A DNA stretch of 13,293 bases, from the NCBI GenBank assembly GCA_003554345.1, contig PWGE01000372.1, forward strand, positions 1 to 13,293, given 5' to 3'. Both the position numbers and the translations under genes were made by a program. Every line of letters begins with the position of its first letter. The first letter of the stretch is position 1. The notes beneath the pieces were generated by a model that worked only from the letters and a program-made list of their open reading frames with translations, was not told the origin of the DNA and ran no database searches. Positions 8,601-13,293 of the stretch are shown piece by piece. This DNA comes from Candidatus Sumerlaeota bacterium. Its GTDB lineage: Bacteria; Sumerlaeota; T1SED10-198M.

Positions 8601-10421
8601 ATATTCCACTTCTTCTGAAAGAATACGAACCTTCATGTTTCGCCAGCCGGCACTGCGGGGTATGGTTGTTCCTGCCCAATCTGAACCGCCCTCTACGGTT
8701 CGTATCTTGTAGTAATCGGCACTTTCATGGGGAGTATTATAGATTCCCATGGCGACCAGGTTTTCCAGTTCGCCGCTTCCCCACTCATTGCCTTCCCAGG
8801 CTGCCAGGCTGATAAAATGCCGGGCATTGGTCAGAGAGGGTTCGCTGTCATACATCCAGAATTCCAGGACGAGCGGTTCACTGTCTGTTCCGTGATAACC
8901 TTCTTCCAGGTTTTTAACACTGGCGTGGGCGGTATGATCTTGTTTTACACTGTGTCCTTCACCCGAGGAATGGGACTCATCATCAGTAAGTGTCAAACCA
9001 TCACCCTCAAGAGGCGTCCAAACTGCTTCGAACATCTGTTGAGACGTATAGGAATCGAATGTTTCATGAAGATAAGGTTCCATTGTCAGTGACCAATCGG
9101 GCGTTACAATGGCAGTGGAGCCGTCATTATAGATAGCGTTTGCTTCGTATTGATAGGTGGTATTAAAGGGAAGAGCGACCGGTCCACTGATCTCTATGCG
9201 GTTTAAGTGATGCATGGTTACTGTTGTTGTTGAGGATGGGGCAGACTCGGTTTGAGTGTCTGCACAGCGAGCCAGAGCCTGTATTTCATAGACTCCACCT
9301 TCTGTCCAGGTCCTGGAGGCGCTGGTACTGGCGGTCCACCCTTCGGTGGTTCCGTCGTCCCAATCATAGAAGTATTCTACATCTGCGCCACAGGAACATT
9401 CCGCGCCACCCGTGGAATAAGTATGAGCCTGGTGGGTTTGTCCGGTCAGTGTCCCGCTTAGAGCCTGAGGAGTGCTCACCACACATACAGGCGCTGAGGT
9501 TTCTTCCAGGTAATATTCTGCAAACCAGCCGGTAGTGCCGCATTCGTATAGTTCTACGTACCACCAGTTATTGTTTGTCCGGTATATTCCATTATCATCA
9601 TGGGATTGTACCTGGGCGATGGTATGTAGGGAAGCTCCTGTTATAACATCATAATCAGTTCCCGGTCCTTCGCGCAAATTCAGATTGGGATCGGCGGTTG
9701 TCTGAACCCAGTCTCCTGTATCAAATTCCGTCGATTTTGGAGGATCCGGGGTGGTACCATACCAGTCACAGGCAGCATGAAAATGTGCCTGGGCAATGAG
9801 TTCCCTTCCGCTTTCAAGGTAATGGAAGTTATAATTTTCATAATCATTTGAATGAAAATACCATTCGGGAAGAGCAATCGGCATGTGCGTCCATTCTCTG
9901 ATAATCCCGAAATGAAATCCGCGCCCTGCGTCCAGGCACTCTTTTATGCCCGGCCATCTTATGTTATCATGAACATCACTCTGGGCGCGATCCATTATAG
10001 CAATACCCCAGTTCCTGCTTGTGGTCGGATAGGGGTTTTGAGAACAGTAGTACACTTCAAAGCCTTCGGCAGCGGCTGGGCCTGCATTACTGTGAATACT
10101 GATTGCTAAATCCAGGTCCCAGCTGTTCAGCAGGTTACGCCGGTGAGCAATAGAATGATCCGTACCGTCAGTACGGGTTCGCGGCGCCCAGGCGCCGGCG
10201 TCTTCCATGAGTTCTTTGGTACGGTTGGCGTTTAAGCGCACCCATGTCCCTTCAGAAATATAGACGCCCTGATTGACGCCGTCTCCGTGTCCCGGATCCA
10301 GTCCTATTCTTCGCCCCTCCAATGGTTGAGCGTAAAGAAGGGGAAGGAAATAAAACAGAACCATGAAAAATGTCCAGAGTAAAAGTTTTGATGTATAATT
10401 CTTTTTTAACCCTCTCATCAT
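5673..10421 (-). CDS. Giant exported N-acetylmuramoyl-L-alanine amidase with SH3b, PKD and three lectin/Ig composite repeats
   Basis: This 1582-residue protein starts with a signal peptide (about 1-31, cleavage near LYA|Q). Residues 37-222 form an Amidase_3 zinc domain. GLDPGHG supplies H45, SEGTW supplies E57, AISIHSNA supplies H110, and LPEWYFHSND supplies the likely catalytic E186, so all expected metal and catalytic residues are present. The family cleaves the lactyl-L-alanine bond of peptidoglycan. An SH3b domain follows (about 236-305, NLNLREGPGTDYDVI...GWFAEYYLEE), then a PKD domain (about 311-403, YDWDDGTTEGW). Composite repeats A (405-700), B (952-1250) and C (1253-1575) come next. 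Between A and B lie a jelly-roll domain (702-862) and a chitobiase-C/Fn3-like domain (864-949, VIHYTTDGSDPAD). The C-terminus is SSIEDWHLY. The ATG at 10421 shares its A with the upstream stop; the second ATG at 10418 has better spacing to GGGAGGA. Typical amidases of this family are 200-600 residues, so the C-terminal array is exceptional. Confidence 0.92.
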   Translation of the reverse strand: MMRGLKKNYTSKLLLWTFFMVLFYFLPLLYAQPLEGRRIGLDPGHGDGVNQGVYISEGTWVRLNANRTKELMEDAGAWAPRTRTDGTDHSIAHRRNLLNSWDLDLAISIHSNAGPAAAEGFEVYYCSQNPYPTTSRNWGIAIMDRAQSDVHDNIRWPGIKECLDAGRGFHFGIIREWTHMPIALPEWYFHSNDYENYNFHYLESGRELIAQAHFHAACDWYGTTPDPPKSTEFDTGDWVQTTADPNLNLREGPGTDYDVITGASLHTIAQVQSHDDNGIYRTNNNWWYVELYECGTTGWFAEYYLEETSAPVCVVSTPQALSGTLTGQTHQAHTYSTGGAECSCGADVEYFYDWDDGTTEGWTASTSASRTWTEGGVYEIQALARCADTQTESAPSSTTTVTMHHLNRIEISGPVALPFNTTYQYEANAIYNDGSTAIVTPDWSLTMEPYLHETFDSYTSQQMFEAVWTPLEGDGLTLTDDESHSSGEGHSVKQDHTAHASVKNLEEGYHGTDSEPLVLEFWMYDSEPSLTNARHFISLAAWEGNEWGSGELENLVAMGIYNTPHESADYYKIRTVEGGSDWAGTTIPRSAGWRNMKVRILSEEVEYYVDEELAYTDDYEPPANGWNSIRLGSGLTSTDEFEVYYDDIKVYTEAAPDSSIAQISENGALTTYDTAANIRLSATYNEEPTTRSTSQTVILGESYEIMIEDFESYTDTNDLKTRWQSGGEDYGYNDISLITSGGAEETDQYLEMTASAWGSITEAEFENVTPKDGSYFISFHYMNGHKDNPIDNSLDFEVYRDEDLLDQTPLQTSTVDSWQYEETGVIDLSSGDSIRIRIDGMTSGETANAFAIDQIRLTEIESVAAPVFDPSPGMYSTPQDVLISCPTSEAVIHYTTDGSDPADSETALSGEPGESILVTVPMYTTKEIRAYATHEDWDDSPETSGTYTVEPELTALQIEGPSDLSLNGSYQYTARAFYSDGTDEEVSVDWDLDLDVPDTIDIFSEDFTAYADQSAFESAWEPHSDGSLHLSTEEVRSTQSAMQDDDLRANYYALEDSYQGSDDMPLVIEFWMYDSEPDLTNARHFISLASWSGGAWGEGDLENMLALGIHNDPSGPEYKARTLCREDDWVATSIDRSTGWRKMTIRILSSDVEFYVDDTLAYDGPYDVPDTGWNTIRLGSELSSTHEFNVYYDDLVIYKETDTSQPPAQISSDGELTTEDIPLEGILSASFTDNGVTETASRNITILDLEVMLTHLTIEGETELERGAQYEYTCIAHYSDDTSEAVNPDRWIVHGKDDFHDDFSAYDTQQEFTQSWPLISEEMDPLILNASFQPPLGRGKSVMQDQEQRAQIYNLPQPLVVNEDQPVVFTFWMHDAHPTATNIRNFISFAAFSEGSWGAGELENLLAFGVHRTPDSDTYNIRILEGGSSEHEQGWDETTMVRQRGWHFVEIHLEYPNFVQFYVNGTQVHEDNHTVPESGWNSIRLGSGLESSSEHEFHYSAITAGRKPHIEITPEGTLLVHDNNNNAPSSFSSGPYQIFTGSGNSQDEEYEVGAVYTEEGVTVGGELGVTVPPSSIEDWHLY
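5697..6665 (-). repeat. Composite repeat C, divergent
   Basis: This covers amidase residues 1253-1575. LTIEGETELERGAQYEYT opens it, with HYSDDTSEAVNPDRWIV. The lectin-like part contains FTFWMHDAHPTATNIRNFIS and FVQFYVNGTQVHEDN. The closing strands are IEITPEGTLLV and VGAVYTEEGVTVGGELGVTV. An extra loop of about 20 residues, rich in Asn, Ser and Gly (about 1523-1547), and a changed HYSAITAG in place of YYDD set it apart from A and B. Confidence 0.7.
6672..7568 (-). repeat. Composite repeat B
   Basis: This covers amidase residues 952-1250 in the same order as repeat A. It opens with LQIEGPSDLSLNGSYQYTA and FYSDGTDEEVSVDWDL, then has a lectin-like module at about 1000-1200 (EFWMYDSEPDLTNARHFIS, EFYVDDTLAYDG, YYDDLVIYKE). 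It closes with AQISSDGELTTEDIPLEG and SASFTDNGVTETASRNITI. It is the closest relative of both repeat A and the downstream remnant. Confidence 0.75.
8322..9209 (-). repeat. Composite repeat A: Ig-like strands flanking a lectin-like insert
   Basis: This covers amidase residues 405-700. RIEISGPVALPFNTTYQYEA and IYNDGSTAIVTPDWSL are the first strands of a BIG2-type fold. A ConA/LamG-like module follows at about 447-658, with LETF-type opening, LEFWMYDSEPSLTNARHFIS and YYDDIKVY. Then AQISENGALTTYDTA and RLSATYNEEPTTRSTSQTV complete the Ig-like fold. Confidence 0.75.
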
Positions 10422-11677
10422 TATTTCCTCCCTTTCTTCGAATCATCCATAAAGTCGACTTCAAGCATGTAGATACTGCCCGAGAAAATATCCTCGGCTA
10501 CTATCCTGCTGCCATCCGGCGACCAGGAGGGATTCTGGAGGGCAACGCCTTCCTCAAAGGTTATCCGCTGACGATTTGTACCGTCTGCGCGAATAATGAA
10601 CAATTCCGACTGGAAAATATAATGTCCATCATCGATGGTAACCTCGTAAACCAGCCATTCACTATCGGGAGACCAGGCAAAACCAGTGCCTTCACCCACT
10701 TCGAACTGGGTGTCTCTTTCCAGGTCGTAAACCATTCCTCCGCCCGGCTCGACGGCACTCGTCAGGTATACAACCCTTTTTCCGTCCGGAGACATGACCT
10801 CCGCTCCGGCAACTTCACCGACAGATACTTTTTGGGATTTTCTGGCACCGTAGGATTTGAGGTATACGGCTCCTTCGCCGCTGATAACGTCTGAATAGGC
10901 CATGGTGACTTTTCTGTCTTCAAGGGATCTGACTCCTTCTACTTCGCGAATAGTTCTGCTGTCTATGCTCCTATCCCGCATAAAAACCAGAGAATCTTTC
11001 TCCCTGGTGATAATGGGGGTTCTCACGATTTCGTTTTCTTTTCCCTGGTAAATGGGTTGTACTTCCCCGGATTCCAGGTCATACTTTTGTATGGAATAGT
11101 TTACATCCCTTGTTTTATTGAAATCAACTGTTCGAAAGTAAACGGCATCCCTGTCGGAGACATAGGGTCTCCAGCTTGCAAGGTTGGCATCGCTGATCTT
11201 ACGCAATTCATTGCCGTCAATGTCACCTATCCAGATTCCTCTATAGCCCGGACTGCTTACAAGAATATTGTCACCATCTGCGGTAAATACCGGTGCAATA
11301 TACCTGTCTTCCAGTATTTTGTCTTTGCTTCGAACCTGGAATAAAGGTTCTTCCGGCGGTTTCTGATACTGAGGGTCACTCAATAAAGGAGACTCGCGCA
11401 TTTCGTGATATTCGCAGGGTTCCGGTGGTCCACTTTCCTGAGAATCATCACAACAAGAACAACCTTCGTCTGTCTGTGCATGTGATGAATGAGTGGTACC
11501 ATCATTATTGTTGTTCTCAACCTCAGCACTTCTTTCTGTTTCCTGGTACCCGGAATTGTGAAGAAGAGATTCTTCCTGCTGTTCATTGTTATGAGGGGAA
11601 GGTTCTTCTGCGATAACATTGTGTAGCGGCATAAAACAAAATACCGCTATAATAAAAAAAATAATTTTTATTAACAT
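10421..11677 (-). CDS. Exported TolB/PD40-like beta-propeller protein
   Basis: This 418-residue protein has a signal peptide (about 1-23, likely cleavage after VIA). A polar linker (24-115) follows, rich in Glu, Asn, His and Ser and carrying a Cys cluster GCSCCDD (C73, C75, C76) plus C88. Residues about 125-408 contain PD40/WD40-like blades of the TolB type: VFTADGDNILVSS, VMSPDGKRVVYLTS, FAWSPDSEWLVYE, IIRADGTNRQRIT and PSWSPDGSRIVAED. Such propellers usually mediate protein contacts in the periplasm or outside the cell. I see no catalytic residues and no lipobox. The stop codon overlaps the amidase start by one base, so the two are co-translated and may act together, for example with the propeller as a partner or regulator of the amidase. 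The length is close to that of TolB, but there is no clear TolB N-terminal domain and no Tol-Pal genes nearby, so I do not call it tolB. Confidence 0.85.
   Translation of the reverse strand: MLIKIIFFIIAVFCFMPLHNVIAEEPSPHNNEQQEESLLHNSGYQETERSAEVENNNNDGTTHSSHAQTDEGCSCCDDSQESGPPEPCEYHEMRESPLLSDPQYQKPPEEPLFQVRSKDKILEDRYIAPVFTADGDNILVSSPGYRGIWIGDIDGNELRKISDANLASWRPYVSDRDAVYFRTVDFNKTRDVNYSIQKYDLESGEVQPIYQGKENEIVRTPIITREKDSLVFMRDRSIDSRTIREVEGVRSLEDRKVTMAYSDVISGEGAVYLKSYGARKSQKVSVGEVAGAEVMSPDGKRVVYLTSAVEPGGGMVYDLERDTQFEVGEGTGFAWSPDSEWLVYEVTIDDGHYIFQSELFIIRADGTNRQRITFEEGVALQNPSWSPDGSRIVAEDIFSGSIYMLEVDFMDDSKKGRK
10426..10432 (-). promoter_or_regulatory. Ribosome binding site of the amidase gene, inside the end of the propeller gene
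   Basis: GGGAGGA lies within the last codons of the upstream gene. It sits about four bases before the first ATG (10421) and seven before the second (10418). The overlap TAATG implies translational coupling. Either ATG could be used. Confidence 0.75.
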
Positions 11678-11683
11678 GAAAAT

Positions 11684-11690
11684 CTCCTTT
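11684..11690 (-). promoter_or_regulatory. Ribosome binding site of the propeller gene
   Basis: AAAGGAG lies six bases before the ATG at 11677 on the minus strand and fixes the start ahead of the signal peptide. Confidence 0.8.
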
Positions 11691-12095
11691 CTAAAAAATT
11701 ATTAAAGAATTTAAATATTTCCTGTTTATTGTGAAATCTATTGAAAATAATTTTAACCGAAAAGAAAAGGAGTGCAAGTTGCAATTATATTAAAATATTA
11801 TTTTTATCCAGCTAAGAACTGTTGCATCTTGCGTTTGAATTGTTTTGCTTAACTTTTCGTATTTTTTTAAAGTCAATAACTTACGTCAATGATTCGTCTT
11901 TTAAAAAAGTATCCTGCAAAATATATGGTAAAGAAGTGGTAAAAGTGAACAGTTATAATAAAAATTGGAGAGCTCAGGATAAGGAAGATGAAAACATGCC
12001 AGTAGAAAAACATAAATATATGAGTGGATTTGACGGTTGAAAAGATCTGGTAGAAGATTTTCTAATCAGATAATGCTTTTTTTTGAAGGAAAAGG
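11691..12095. other. AT-rich gene-free stretch, leader of the propeller-amidase operon
   Basis: About 400 very AT-rich bases separate the GH38 terminator from the propeller gene. The operon promoter should lie here. One loose candidate on the minus strand is TTCACA, 16 bases, TAAATT, near 11735-11708. A plus-strand frame ending at 12040 has a hydrophilic tail (KNWRAQDKEDENMP) but no good start or ribosome binding site, so I do not call it a gene. Confidence 0.45.
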
Positions 12096-12129
12096 CCATC
12101 TCTCGCTTTCCTGAAAAAGCGAGAGATGG
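12096..12129 (-). terminator. Terminator hairpin of the GH38 gene
   Basis: CCATCTCTCGCTTT (12096-12109) and AAAGCGAGAGATGG (12116-12129) form a perfect 14-bp stem with a six-base loop, starting 12 bases after the stop codon. On the minus strand the stem is followed by a T-rich but interrupted CCTTTTCCTTC, so termination is likely but less clean than at 3240-3283. Confidence 0.75.
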
Positions 12130-12141
12130 AGGTCTTTGCAT

Positions 12142-13293
12142 TTATTTTTTTATTTTAAGCGCCACTGTCAATATCTTTTTGGGTGAAAATTCCAGGGCAA
12201 CTTCTTTTTGGTTTTTGATTGCCAGTTTTTTTAAGGGTTTTTCTTCCAGAGAAAGGAGTTGAGCTTCTTGCAGGGGATAAAAAGATTTGAGAGTATCTTT
12301 TTGAGAAGAGGAATGGGGATTAAAGAGACGAACCAGCAGGGTATTCCCGTCTTCTGATTGTTTTATGGCGGAACACACCACATTATCTGATGCAAAGGAA
12401 AGTAAACTTCTGGTTGTTTCTTCTGTTCCCTTTGTAGGAGCGGATTCAATAGCCTGGAGGGGCACAAGCTTTTTTTCCTTCACCTGAAAAATATCTGTCT
12501 GGTGCCAATAGCCGCTATGAGGATAGAGAGAGAAATTATAGACATGTTTACCCGGACATTGTGCTTTGGGAGTGGGGCGTTCAAAAGTGAATTTTCCGAA
12601 AGCTCTTAGAAGGGTGATAGCCACGGTGCGTAAAGTATCATCGATGACTTCATATTCCGTCAAACCATCGTTGATAACAGCAAACCCCTCCTCTCCGTCT
12701 GACATATCGACAAAATTCCACATGGGATGAGTGGGATATGGAGGCTCAATCCAATCTTCGGCGGGTGGCACTTCGATGGGCCTGGAAAGCACGTCGAATT
12801 GTCCTTCTGCAAATGAACGTTCTGCATTTTTGATTCCTGAGGGAAAAAGAACCCTGAGGCGGTGGTCTTTTGCCCTGTTTTCCAGTTCTATCTGTATATC
12901 GAGAGTGGGTGAGTGCTCCAGTAAAGTGACGAAAATGGTGACAGGTAAAGCGACTGTTTGAGGGGTGCGCTTATTCTCAGCTCTCTTTTGTGCCGGCACA
13001 TAAAAGTCCAGGTCTATTCGCAGGGTGCCCTGTAAAGGACCTCTGTGTTCAATAGAAACCCGGGGTTCTTCACAATTATATGAATAAACAGGCTCTTCAT
13101 TTTTCACACTGATTCTATTCCAGGGATCTCCAAATTCAGCGGTATCTTCCAGATAGCACAGCCTATCAAAGGTTCTTCCTGTGGCTTTTTCTCTTAACCA
13201 CAGGGTGCCGTCAGGATTTACTTTGACCTGGTAAAATTCGTTTTCCATTTCGCGTGAGGTTTTCACAAGGTCACCGGGAACTTCCGGTTGAGA
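12142..13293 (-). CDS. Glycoside hydrolase family 38 (alpha-mannosidase-type), C-terminal part only
   Basis: The frame is open to the right edge (SQPEVPGDLVKTS...). A GTG at 13266 is therefore not the real start, and the gene continues outside the window. About 383 residues are visible, counting nine codons beyond that GTG. They match the C-terminal beta-sandwich region of GH38 enzymes. ENEFYQVKVNPDGTLWLREK and TGRTFDRLCYLEDTAEFGDPW open the domain as in the family (N..l.v.vdp.GtL.l.dk..g). FNPH-type and NFSLYPHSGYWHQTDIF segments match the conserved SLyPH.gdw.....y motif. VRLFNPHSSS matches the late vRlyN.s motif. GH38 members hydrolyse alpha-mannosides or mannosylglycerate. The catalytic nucleophile lies in the missing N-terminal domain, so activity and substrate cannot be judged. 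No signal peptide can be assessed. A terminator follows, separating it from the secreted-enzyme genes. Confidence 0.85.
   Translation of the reverse strand, partial: SQPEVPGDLVKTSREMENEFYQVKVNPDGTLWLREKATGRTFDRLCYLEDTAEFGDPWNRISVKNEEPVYSYNCEEPRVSIEHRGPLQGTLRIDLDFYVPAQKRAENKRTPQTVALPVTIFVTLLEHSPTLDIQIELENRAKDHRLRVLFPSGIKNAERSFAEGQFDVLSRPIEVPPAEDWIEPPYPTHPMWNFVDMSDGEEGFAVINDGLTEYEVIDDTLRTVAITLLRAFGKFTFERPTPKAQCPGKHVYNFSLYPHSGYWHQTDIFQVKEKKLVPLQAIESAPTKGTEETTRSLLSFASDNVVCSAIKQSEDGNTLLVRLFNPHSSSQKDTLKSFYPLQEAQLLSLEEKPLKKLAIKNQKEVALEFSPKKILTVALKIKK

Noticed and set aside
10421-11677. Naming the propeller gene tolB
   Set aside because: Only the propeller half resembles TolB. The N-terminal region is a low-complexity linker, and no pal or tolQRA genes are next to it.
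11822-12040. Small plus-strand frame of up to 72 codons, with a protein-like hydrophilic tail from a GTG at 11945
   Set aside because: Starts are only TTG or GTG, there is no convincing ribosome binding site, and I recognise no family. The AT-rich context makes chance frames likely.
12142-13266. Complete 374-residue gene starting at the GTG at 13266
   Set aside because: The frame stays open upstream to the window edge, the sequence starts within a GH38 domain, and no ribosome binding site precedes the GTG. The gene is partial.
1-13293. CRISPR array, intact insertion sequence, rRNA
   Set aside because: No regularly spaced short direct repeats, no transposase frame with terminal inverted repeats, and no rRNA-like sequence were seen.

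Overview
All recognisable protein genes here lie on the minus strand, so transcription runs right to left. The window suggests a heterotrophic bacterium of moderate GC content that exports very large multidomain proteins. Four of the five genes start inside the window and all four have Sec-type signal peptides; the fifth is cut by the right edge. Clear Shine-Dalgarno sites (GGGAGG, AAAGGAG, GGGAGGGG, AAAGGA) argue against a typical Bacteroidota, which mostly lack them. A C25 (gingipain-type) peptidase and a TolB-like propeller fit a diderm of the FCB/PVC/spirochaete sort. The phylum cannot be fixed from this sequence.

Layout in transcription order: (1) 13293-12142, C-terminal part of a GH38 alpha-mannosidase, cut by the right edge and closed by a terminator hairpin at 12129-12096. 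(2) A gene-free AT-rich stretch carrying the leader of the next operon. (3) A translationally coupled pair whose stop and start share one base: an exported TolB/PD40-type propeller (11677-10421) and a 1582-residue exported N-acetylmuramoyl-L-alanine amidase (10421-5673). The amidase carries SH3b, PKD, jelly-roll and chitobiase-C-like modules and three copies of a roughly 300-residue composite repeat. (4) A hairpin, then a 122-codon remnant of a further copy of that repeat (5634-5266). (5) An exported phosphodiester glycosidase (NAGPA-type) with two golvesin/xanthan-lyase-type C-terminal domains (5031-3298), ending in a strong terminator. (6) tRNA-Leu(GAG) with encoded CCA (3103-3017). (7) About 730 bases without a gene. 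(8) The first 760 codons of a C25-family cysteine peptidase running off the left edge.

Together the genes read as a locus of cell-surface or extracellular hydrolases acting on peptidoglycan, phosphodiester-linked sugars, mannosides and protein. They are spread over at least four transcription units and are not one pathway.

The most unusual observations are three. First, a short aromatic C-terminal tail, roughly [ST]-[FI]-x-D-x(0,1)-[WR]-x-[LF]-Y, ends the amidase, the glycosidase and the repeat remnant, and could be an undescribed sorting signal. Second, lectin-like modules of about 210 residues appear to be inserted inside the same loop of a bacterial Ig-like (BIG2-type) domain, three times in one protein. 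Third, a near-identical 62-base patch shared by two of these repeats, together with the adjacent repeat remnant, points to ongoing recombination at the locus.
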